Positions 1-4,988 of a stretch of DNA of 9,002 nt are shown piece after piece. The notes below the pieces were generated by a model. The model saw only the letters and a list, made by a program, of their open reading frames with translations. It did not search any database and was not told the DNA's origin. Origin of the DNA: Chloroflexota bacterium. GTDB lineage: Bacteria; Chloroflexota; Limnocylindria; Limnocylindrales; CSP1-4. The stretch spans positions 1 to 9,002 of the forward strand of contig JAKAMV010000347.1 of the NCBI GenBank assembly GCA_021812735.1, in the 5' to 3' direction. How positions within the stretch are numbered: position 1 is the stretch's first letter; each line of letters starts with the position of its first letter. A program made the translations under genes and the position numbers.

Positions 1-1
1 G

Positions 2-652
2 GACGGACCGGCGACCGCGCGGGAGATCCGCCGCCGCGAGCACGCCGCCAGCCTGAGCCCGATCCCCGTCGTCGCCATGACCGCGAGCGTCCTGCCGGAG
101 GACCGCGCCCGCATGCTCGAGTCGGGGATGGACGACCATCTCGCCAAGCCCATCCGACCGGACGACCTGACCAGGGTGCTGGCCTCGTGGCTGCCGGCGG
201 GCACCGCCCCCCGCACGACCGCGATCCCGCCGCTGGAGACGGGAGACGCGCCAGACGCGGCCGCCGAGGCGGCGGGCGGGGGCGAGTCGGTGGTGGACCC
301 CGCGGTGTTCGCACGCCTCTCCGACCTGGGCGACACCACGTTCGTGGACCGGATCGTGCGGCTGTTCCTGGCCGACGCCGCCGAGCGCGTGGACCAAGTG
401 GAGGAGGCCCTCGAGGCGGGGGACGTCCTGCGCCTGCGGATCGCGCTGCACGCGCTCGAGGGCATCTGCGGGAACGTTGGGGCCATCGCGCTCGACCGGC
501 GGGCGCGCGAGCTGCACGAGACCATCCGGCGGCGGGAGGACCGCGGCGAGGAACCGCTGGCGCGGCCGCTGGGAGCGTCGGGCCTCGAGACGCTGCTGGA
601 CGCGACGCGAGAATGGTTCCGGGGTGCGATCGCGCGCGCAGCGAGTCGCTAG
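2..652 (+). CDS. Hybrid sensor histidine kinase, C-terminal part (receiver + Hpt), 5'-truncated by window edge
   Basis: The open frame enters from the left edge, so this is the C-terminus of a longer protein, most likely a hybrid sensor kinase or phosphorelay protein. The first codons read DGPATAREIRRRE, matching the segment just after the phospho-acceptor Asp of a receiver domain. That Asp should lie only a few codons outside the window. The receiver continues with the conserved PVVAMTAS strand (Thr codon about 80-82) and HLAKPI with the conserved Lys at 146-148. A linker rich in Ala, Gly and Pro follows, then a helical Hpt domain. Its motif HALEGICGNVGA places the candidate phosphorylated His at 449-451. 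The usual HxLKG Lys is Glu here (458-460). The internal ATG at 77 lies inside the receiver strand and is not a credible start. The gene converges on the HD-GYP gene, suggesting a shared relay. Domain assignment is confident; the sensor input and partner are unknown. Confidence 0.88.
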   Translation, partial: DGPATAREIRRREHAASLSPIPVVAMTASVLPEDRARMLESGMDDHLAKPIRPDDLTRVLASWLPAGTAPRTTAIPPLETGDAPDAAAEAAGGGESVVDPAVFARLSDLGDTTFVDRIVRLFLADAAERVDQVEEALEAGDVLRLRIALHALEGICGNVGAIALDRRARELHETIRRREDRGEEPLARPLGASGLETLLDATREWFRGAIARAASR

Positions 653-662
653 GTCGGCTCCG

Positions 663-714
663 ACCGGGGCCTGACCGCGGGCGATCGCCCGGGAGACGGC
701 GCTCAGGCCCCGGT
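663..714. terminator. Convergent-gene inverted repeat, probable bidirectional terminator
   Basis: A perfect 12-bp inverted repeat (ACCGGGGCCTGA at 663-674, TCAGGCCCCGGT at 703-714) sits between the two convergent stop codons. The loop contains a second perfect palindrome, CGGGCGATCGCCCG at 678-691. The position between converging genes and the very stable stem fit transcription termination in both directions. There is no clear T-tract on either side, so it may not be a classical intrinsic terminator. Confidence 0.6.
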
Positions 715-727
715 GCTCAGGCCCCGG
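701..727. repeat. 13-bp tandem direct repeat overlapping the HD-GYP stop codon
   Basis: GCTCAGGCCCCGG occurs at 701-713 and again at 715-727, period 14. The second copy contains the stop codon of the minus-strand HD-GYP gene (TCA at 717-719, read as TGA). Either copy can pair with the left terminator arm at 664-674, giving two alternative stems of 12 and 11 bp. Confidence 0.85.
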
Positions 728-1877
728 CGAGCGACTCGGCTTGCGGCCGGGAGCGCGGGGCGAGCCGGTCGTAGCCGGACCGGTCCCCCCAGCCCACGGC
801 GCTGGGAACGGGCTCCGGCGGGTTGAGCAGCTCCTCGGGGTCGAGCCGGGAGAACGCGTCCACCACGTCCGGGTCGAACTGCGTGCCGCGGTTCCTGGCG
901 ATCTCGTCCACCGCGAGGTCGATGGGCCAGGCGGACTTGTAGGGCCGCTCGTGGGTGAGGGCATCGAACACGTCCGCCACGCTGACGATCCGCGCGCCGA
1001 TCGGGATGTCGTGCGCCACCAGCCCGAAGTAGCCCCGGCCGTCCCAACGCTCGTGGTGGGTCCGCGCGATGTTCTCCGCCAGCTGGAGCAGGCTGGAGCG
1101 GCTGCCCGCCAGGATGCGCGCCCCGATCTCCGTGTGCGTCTTCATCTCCTCGAACTCCTCGGGCGTGAGGCGCCGCGGGGCGAGGAGGATGGCGTCGGGA
1201 ATGCCGATCTTGCCCAGGTCGTGCAGCGGCGCCGCGAGACGCAGGAGGCGGACGTCTGACTCCTCCATCGTCATCTGCCGCGCGATGAGCGCCGTCACCC
1301 GCCCCACGCGCAGCACGTGCCGACCGGTCTGGTCGTCGCGATACTCGGCCGTCCGGGCAAGCCGCTCGAGGGTCTCGAGCTGTGCCTCCTCAACGTCGGC
1401 GGTCCGCTCGATGACGCGCTGCTCGAGCGTCGCGTTCTGGTACTCGAGGTCCAGGTACAGGCGCCGTGTCTCGAGCAGGTTCTTGGTGCGCTGGACCACC
1501 TCGATGTTGTCGATGGGCTTGGTCAGGAAGTCCCGTGCCCCGGCGTCGAGCGCGCGGCGACGCGATTCCTCGGTGACGTCCGCCGTCAGGACCAGGATCG
1601 GCAGGTAGCCGGCGGCCTCCACCTGCGGGCGGACCGCCTCCATGACGCCGAAGCCGTCCAGACCGGGCATGTGGAGGTCCACGACGAGGAGGTCGGGCGT
1701 CCGCAGCGCCACGAGCGGGGCCACCGCGTACGGGTCCTGCGTGAAGATGATGTCGTGCAGGCCGGCTTTCTCGAGCACCTGATACATCAGGCGCAGGTTC
1801 AGCTCCTGGTCGTCAACGAGCAGCACCCGCATGTCTCGGAGGCGGGGCGGGAGCAGAGGCAGCGTTCGCTCCGGCAT
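717..1877 (-). CDS. Response regulator with HD-GYP domain, predicted cyclic-di-GMP phosphodiesterase
   Basis: A 386-residue two-domain response regulator. The receiver (about residues 16-135) has the acidic pair D22/D23, phospho-acceptor D67 in VVDLHMPGLDG, T98 and K120. A probable coiled coil (about 140-178) joins it to a C-terminal HD-GYP domain. That domain keeps the metal-binding set: H187, the pair H219-D220 with K223 in HDLGKIGIPD, H248, H274-H275 in HHERWDG, and D302. HD-GYP enzymes hydrolyse cyclic-di-GMP in the cytoplasm; here phosphorylation probably controls activity. The signature is altered: GYP reads GYF (282-284) and the following loop is one residue shorter than usual. The position four before H187 is Gln rather than the Glu that is a third metal ligand in some members. 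I chose the ATG at 1877, with a G-rich tract upstream. A TTG at 1913 would add 12 residues unlike receiver sequence; an ATG at 1832 directly before the first strand is also possible. Confidence 0.9.
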   Translation of the reverse strand: MPERTLPLLPPRLRDMRVLLVDDQELNLRLMYQVLEKAGLHDIIFTQDPYAVAPLVALRTPDLLVVDLHMPGLDGFGVMEAVRPQVEAAGYLPILVLTADVTEESRRRALDAGARDFLTKPIDNIEVVQRTKNLLETRRLYLDLEYQNATLEQRVIERTADVEEAQLETLERLARTAEYRDDQTGRHVLRVGRVTALIARQMTMEESDVRLLRLAAPLHDLGKIGIPDAILLAPRRLTPEEFEEMKTHTEIGARILAGSRSSLLQLAENIARTHHERWDGRGYFGLVAHDIPIGARIVSVADVFDALTHERPYKSAWPIDLAVDEIARNRGTQFDPDVVDAFSRLDPEELLNPPEPVPSAVGWGDRSGYDRLAPRSRPQAESLAGA

Positions 1878-1880
1878 GCC

Positions 1881-1893
1881 GGGGATGATCCCC
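1881..1893. promoter_or_regulatory. Short perfect dyad just upstream of the HD-GYP start
   Basis: GGGGATGATCCCC is an odd-length perfect dyad (6-base arms around one base) ending 4 bases before the chosen ATG. It overlaps the only G-rich stretch that could serve as ribosome binding site. It could be an operator or a small hairpin limiting translation. It would lie inside the coding region if the TTG at 1913 is the true start. Functional assignment is speculative. Confidence 0.25.
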
Positions 1894-1957
1894 CGCGCGC
1901 GCTGAAATCGCAACCACCCAAGGAGGGGGCCCGACCGGCGTCGGCATCGGTCGATCG

Positions 1958-1973
1958 CGGGACGGCCGTCCCG
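1958..1973. terminator. Perfect 16-bp palindrome downstream of the scaffold/JAMM operon
   Basis: CGGGACGGCCGTCCCG is perfectly self-complementary. It lies 48 bases past the stop of the small membrane protein gene (minus strand) and 80 bases before the HD-GYP start. As RNA it would form a 6-bp stem with a 4-base loop, so it may end transcription of the upstream operon. As DNA it could be an operator for the HD-GYP gene. No T-tract follows. The 144-base gap (1878-2021) shows no other clear feature and no convincing promoter. Confidence 0.35.
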
Positions 1974-2021
1974 GGCCGCGCGGGGGCGCCGTGGCAGGAC
2001 CGGGCGGTCGGTTGACGGGCG

Positions 2022-2447
2022 CTACTCGGCGGCCCGCCCGCGGATCGTGATCACGAGCAGCAGGAGTCCCGTCTCCGCCACGTCCACCCCCGCGATCAGC
2101 AGCGCGGCGACGAGGGGCACGGGGCTGCCGAGCAGCCAGCCGCCCGCCGCGGCGAGGGCCGCCACTGCAAGGAAGACGAAGCGCACGCCGCGGATCAGGC
2201 TGGCGAGGTCACGGGCGTCCGCCGCGCCCGGGGGAGCGGCCCGGCCCGCCTCGATCCGCGCGATCGCCTCGGCGAGCAGGCGCAGCGCGGCGAGGGCCAT
2301 CACCGCCACGAGCGCGGATCGGACCAGCGCCGGCAGGGTGGCGATGGCCTGGGCGGCCTGGCCGTTCCAGCCGGCGACCGTGCCGCCGGCGACGGCGAGC
2401 AGCCCGGCAGCCACCCATGCGCCGCGAAGGTCCAGGCGGCGGCTCAC
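2022..2447 (-). CDS. Small four-helix membrane protein of unknown function
   Basis: A 141-residue, strongly hydrophobic protein that I do not recognise as a named family. Four membrane segments can be seen at about residues 9-26, 39-60, 85-107 and 110-135. A charged Arg/Ala/Pro-rich cytoplasmic-looking loop (about 61-84) lies between the second and third, and a short Arg-containing tail (IRGRAAE) ends the protein. The short N-terminus SRRLDLRG carries positive charge, suggesting it stays inside. The start is the GTG at 2447, whose bases overlap the TGA of the JAMM gene in a GTGA arrangement; this indicates translational coupling and a shared transcript. The frame stays open upstream to 2654, but that stretch is Arg/Ala/Gly/Pro-rich out-of-frame sequence within the JAMM gene. 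It is the last gene of the operon. A partner or membrane anchor role for the upstream genes is possible but not shown. Confidence 0.7.
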   Translation of the reverse strand: MSRRLDLRGAWVAAGLLAVAGGTVAGWNGQAAQAIATLPALVRSALVAVMALAALRLLAEAIARIEAGRAAPPGAADARDLASLIRGVRFVFLAVAALAAAGGWLLGSPVPLVAALLIAGVDVAETGLLLLVITIRGRAAE

Positions 2448-2890
2448 TGGGGGCCGCCCCGCGGGCTGCAGGGGATCGCGAGCGGCAGCTCGGCAGCCCG
2501 CCCGCGCTCGATCAGCCAGGCCCGCAGGACCGGCGCCCGCGACGCGTCGGCCAGCGAGACCAGCACGTGCACCGCGCTCGGCCATGCCGCCTCGGCGATG
2601 TCGGCGGACGACGGGACCGCGGGGGTGCGGGGGTGCGAGTGGACCACGCCCCACAGCTCCCCGCCGGCCCGGTCCAGGTCCGCGAGGACCGCGAGCAGGT
2701 CATCGGGGTGGACGAGGTAGCGCGACGGGGACGCGGCGGCGTTCCGGCAGGCGACGTAGCGATGCGCGGTGCCGCCGTCGGCGGCGGGCGCGGACCCGAC
2801 AATCACCCCGCAGGCCTCGTTGGGGCGCTCGGCGAGCGCGTGGCGGGCAATGGCCCCGGCGATCGCCGACGGCAGGCAGACGGCGGGCAC
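2444..2890 (-). CDS. JAMM/MPN (Mov34, M67-type) zinc metallopeptidase
   Basis: A 148-residue single-domain protein with a complete JAMM active-site motif: Glu25 in NEACGVIVG, then H84-S-H86 followed by seven residues, S94 and D97 (HSHPRTPAVPSSAD). This is the E...HxH(x7)SxxD zinc signature of active JAB1/MPN proteases. Bacterial single-domain members remove or process C-terminal extensions on small ubiquitin-like sulfur carriers (ThiS/MoaD/CysO type), often near cysteine or cofactor biosynthesis genes. Here it lies 27 bases after the Fe-S scaffold gene and overlaps the next gene by 4 bases, so the three genes form one transcription unit. No sulfur-carrier protein or E1-like enzyme is in view, so the substrate is unknown. 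It starts with GTG at 2890, preceded by GGGAG about 10 bases upstream. It has no signal peptide and is presumably cytoplasmic. Confidence 0.88.
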   Translation of the reverse strand: MPAVCLPSAIAGAIARHALAERPNEACGVIVGSAPAADGGTAHRYVACRNAAASPSRYLVHPDDLLAVLADLDRAGGELWGVVHSHPRTPAVPSSADIAEAAWPSAVHVLVSLADASRAPVLRAWLIERGRAAELPLAIPCSPRGGPQ

Positions 2891-2917
2891 GGGCGGCGCT
2901 CCCTGCTGGGCGATGGG

Positions 2918-3313
2918 TCAGCCGGCGTCCTTGGCGAGCGGCTTGGCCCCGATGTCCGCGAGCAGGTGCTGCAGCGAGTCGAAGCTGAGCATCGCGCACT
3001 TGAGGCGGGCCGGGCTGATCTCGATGCCGAGCAGCTCCAGCAGGTCCGTGGCGGCGAAGGCCACCACCTCCTCCAAGGGCTTGCCCCTGATCTCGTCGGT
3101 CAGCAGCGACGCCGATGCCTGGCTGATGGCGCAGCCCCGGCCCGTGAAACCGACGGCGGTGACGACGCCGTCCTCCACCTGGAGCTGCATGGTGATCCGG
3201 TCGCCGCAGAGGGGGTTGGACCCCTCGTACGAGGCCGTGGGCTGCTCCAGCACCCCGAAGTTGTGGGGCCGCCGGTAGTGCTCGAGGATGTAGTCGCGGT
3301 ACAGGTCGTCCAT
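2918..3313 (-). CDS. sufU: NifU/IscU-like Fe-S cluster assembly scaffold (SufU-type)
   Basis: A 131-residue member of the NifU N-terminal/IscU/SufU family, which accepts sulfur from a cysteine desulfurase for Fe-S cluster assembly in the cytoplasm. The N-terminus DDLYRDYILEHYRRPHNFG is typical. The three conserved Cys are C36 (NPLCGD, with D38), C61 (GRGCAISQASAS) and C106 (ARLKCAMLS). The ASAS and KC contexts resemble SufU of Gram-positive bacteria. However, the C61-C106 spacing (45 residues) is IscU-like and lacks the roughly 17-20 residue insertion of Bacillus SufU. The His that precedes the last Cys in IscU is Lys here. The ATG at 3313 has GAGG about 7 bases upstream. It is first in the minus-strand operon; no desulfurase (sufS) or sufBCD gene is adjacent in the window. 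The family is sure; the sufU symbol is the closest match, given with moderate certainty. Confidence 0.9.
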   Translation of the reverse strand: MDDLYRDYILEHYRRPHNFGVLEQPTASYEGSNPLCGDRITMQLQVEDGVVTAVGFTGRGCAISQASASLLTDEIRGKPLEEVVAFAATDLLELLGIEISPARLKCAMLSFDSLQHLLADIGAKPLAKDAG

Positions 3314-3323
3314 GGGCCCTCGG

Positions 3324-3352
3324 AGTGTAGCGCCGACCGTCCGCGCACGGTC
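3324..3352 (-). promoter_or_regulatory. Possible promoter/operator of the scaffold operon
   Basis: On the minus strand TACACT (3329 down to 3324) resembles a -10 box, close to the ATG at 3313. Just upstream lies the dyad GACCGT-6 bases-ACGGTC (3335-3352), overlapping where a -35 box would be. A further GACCGTC copy is at 3390-3396. This layout fits a repressor site over a promoter. The -10 match is only 4 of 6, and a start this close would leave almost no leader, which conflicts with the visible GAGG site. Confidence 0.25.
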
Positions 3353-3464
3353 CGCTGGTGTCCGCCGACGGCTTGCTGGCCGCTTCCCCGACCGTCTCGC
3401 GTGTCCGGTGGCCCGCCTGAAGGGGCACCCGGCGGCTGGCGAGAATCCTGCCCAACCCGCGGTC

Positions 3465-3504
3465 GTCCGCAGCGCGCCGGTCTGCGGACTGCGAGTCGGC
3501 GCGC
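3465..3504. repeat. Overlapping inverted repeats with alternative pairings
   Basis: GTCCGCAG (3465-3472) pairs perfectly with CTGCGGAC (3482-3489) across 9 bases. Overlapping it, GCGCGCC (3472-3478) pairs with GGCGCGC (3498-3504), reinforced by an inner GACT/AGTC pair (3487-3490 with 3494-3497). The two folds share bases and exclude each other. TGTTT follows the second on the + strand. The arms are short for such GC-rich DNA and a chance origin is possible. Confidence 0.4.
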
Positions 3505-3533
3505 CTGTTTGCCGATCGTTAACCGATTTCGCA

Positions 3534-3562
3534 ACGCACGTCTCGAACGGGCATCGTAGTAT
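3534..3562 (+). promoter_or_regulatory. Possible promoter for the ABC transporter operon
   Basis: TAGTAT at 3557-3562 is the best -10-like hexamer (4 of 6) in the region and lies in a locally AT-richer patch. The -35 position has no good match (ACGCAC at 17-base spacing). It would give a leader of about 170 bases before the start at 3743. Weak evidence. Confidence 0.2.
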
Positions 3563-3742
3563 CCGAACCGCAACGTGGAGTCAGCGCACGGCCTGCGGGC
3601 CGCGGCCGCCCCACGGGCCGCTGGACGACGCAGGTGCGCCGCCCGCGTGGCACCGGCACCGGAACCGGCACCGCTTGGGTGCACGGCCCCGGGCGCCAGC
3701 CGACACGGGCCGACGGGCTCGGCCCACGGAGGAGAAACGCGC

Positions 3743-4957
3743 ATGGAACTTAAGACCCGGGTGTTCACCACCCTGGCCGCCGCAGCCGTGGTCGTGTCCG
3801 CGTGCAGCGGCAGCAGCGCGACGCCAGCGCCGACGACGGCGCCGACAACGGCGGCCTCGACCGCCCCGAGCGCGGCGGCGAGCACATCGGCCTCGACCGC
3901 CCCGAGCGCGGCGGCGAGCGCAGCGGCAGTTGACTGGAAGACCGCCACGTCCGCCGGGCCGGGCGGCGTGGACGCCGTCTGCGCGGCCGGCAAGGCTGAG
4001 GGTCAGGTCAACCTGATCGCGACGCCGCCGGACTGGGCGAACTACGGCCAGATGATCACCGACTTCACCGCGAAGTACGGGATCAAGGTCCAGTCCGACC
4101 AGCCCGACGCCGACAGCCAGACCGAGATCACGACCGCCAAGCAGCTGGCCGGCACCGGCCGCCAGCCGGACATCTTCGACCTGGGCACCATCGTCGCCCT
4201 CGCGAACACGGACCAGTTCGCGCCGTACCAGCCGGTCACCTGGAACGACATCCCGGCCGCGAACAAGGAGGCCACCGGCCTCTGGATCAACAACTACACC
4301 GGCTACATGTCGATCGGCTACGACACCTCGCTGGGCACGATCTCGAAGGTGTCCGACCTCGCCGACCCGAAGTACAAGGGCAAGGTGGCCCTCAACGGCG
4401 ACCCGCTCAAGGCGGCCGCCGGCTTCGACGGCGTCGTCATGGCCTCGCTGGCCAACGGCGGCTCGGCTGACAACATCGCCCCCGGCGTGACCTTCTTCAA
4501 GAACCTCGCCGCCAGCGGCAACCTGCTGCCGGTTGACCCGAACCCGGCGACGATCGCCTCCGGCCAGACCCCGATCGTGATCGACTGGACGTACAACAAC
4601 GCCGCCCAGACGGCCGCGCTCGCGCCCAAGGGCATCACCTGGGCCACGGTCATCCCGTCGGACGCCCCGCCCGTCGCCTCGTTCTACAACGAGGCCATCA
4701 ACAAGGACGCCGCCCACCCGGCCGCCGCGCGCTGCTGGGAGGAGTACGTCTTCTCCGACGCCGGGCAGAACACCTGGCTCAAGGGCTTTGCGCTGCCGGT
4801 CCGCCTCGCGGCGATGCAGGCGGCCGGCACCCTGGACCAGGCCGCGTTCAAGGCGCTGAACCCGCCGACGACCGCCCCGGTCCAGCTGACCCCCGCCCAG
4901 GTGGACGCGGCCAAGGCCGTCCTGACCGCCCAGTGGAAGTTCATCACCATCAAGTAG
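3743..4957 (+). CDS. ABC transporter substrate-binding lipoprotein
   Basis: A 404-residue extracellular solute-binding protein. The ATG at 3743 follows GGAGGAG with 7-base spacing and opens a lipoprotein signal peptide: KTR, a hydrophobic stretch, then VVSAC with lipid-attachment Cys21. Residues 22-62 are a low-complexity Ser/Thr/Ala/Pro tether, including two copies of a 12-residue unit (38-49 and 50-61). The ligand-binding domain follows (about 63-404). Features such as GQVNLIATPPDW, QPDIFDLG, the DLADPKYKGKVAL segment and IVIDWTYNNAA fit the family-1/PotD-like binding proteins that serve polyamine, Fe(III) and phosphonate importers. C80 and C331 are the only Cys of the mature domain and might form a disulfide. 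It is first in a four-gene operon, 31 bases before the first permease gene. It should be anchored outside the cytoplasmic membrane and deliver ligand to the permeases. The substrate cannot be decided from sequence alone. Confidence 0.9.
   Translation: MELKTRVFTTLAAAAVVVSACSGSSATPAPTTAPTTAASTAPSAAASTSASTAPSAAASAAAVDWKTATSAGPGGVDAVCAAGKAEGQVNLIATPPDWANYGQMITDFTAKYGIKVQSDQPDADSQTEITTAKQLAGTGRQPDIFDLGTIVALANTDQFAPYQPVTWNDIPAANKEATGLWINNYTGYMSIGYDTSLGTISKVSDLADPKYKGKVALNGDPLKAAAGFDGVVMASLANGGSADNIAPGVTFFKNLAASGNLLPVDPNPATIASGQTPIVIDWTYNNAAQTAALAPKGITWATVIPSDAPPVASFYNEAINKDAAHPAAARCWEEYVFSDAGQNTWLKGFALPVRLAAMQAAGTLDQAAFKALNPPTTAPVQLTPAQVDAAKAVLTAQWKFITIK
3852..3919 (+). repeat. 32-bp perfect direct repeat (period 36) in the lipoprotein linker
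   Basis: The 32 bases at 3852-3883 recur exactly at 3888-3919. The offset is 36 bases, or 12 codons, so the frame is kept and the tether gains one ASTAPSAAAS-type unit. Exact identity at third positions indicates a recent in-frame duplication, not selection for composition alone. Confidence 0.95.
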
Positions 4958-4988
4958 CGATCGAGCAGCGAGGGACGGAGGGGCACGC

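Larger units (their letters stand above)
3314..3742. other. Divergent intergenic region between the scaffold operon and the ABC transporter operon
   Basis: A 429-base stretch with no convincing gene. It must carry the promoters for both flanking operons. Visible items: a GACCGT/ACGGTC dyad near the scaffold start; two overlapping, mutually exclusive inverted repeats at 3465-3504; a relatively AT-rich patch at 3506-3565 containing GTTAAC and a TAGTAT -10-like box; a four-copy hexamer run (CACCGG, CACCGG, AACCGG, CACCGC) at 3651-3674; and GGAGGAG at 3729-3735 as ribosome binding site for the gene at 3743. The GTG at 3575 opens an in-frame extension of the binding protein, but it has no coding character and is rejected. 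Confidence 0.7.

Noticed and set aside
741..2015. Plus-strand open frames opposite the HD-GYP gene
   Set aside because: They are antisense shadows; the minus strand encodes all receiver and HD-GYP motifs without interruption.
2012..2017. TTGACG resembling a -35 box on the + strand
   Set aside because: No + strand gene follows within the next 1.7 kb and there is no matching -10 box.
2448..2654. N-terminal extension of the small membrane protein
   Set aside because: The sequence is out-of-frame JAMM coding sequence, Arg/Pro/Gly-rich, and the GTG at 2447 gives a typical coupled start.
3575..3742. N-terminal extension of the binding protein from a GTG at 3575
   Set aside because: It would bury the lipoprotein signal peptide 56 residues inside the protein. 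The ATG at 3743 has a strong ribosome binding site.
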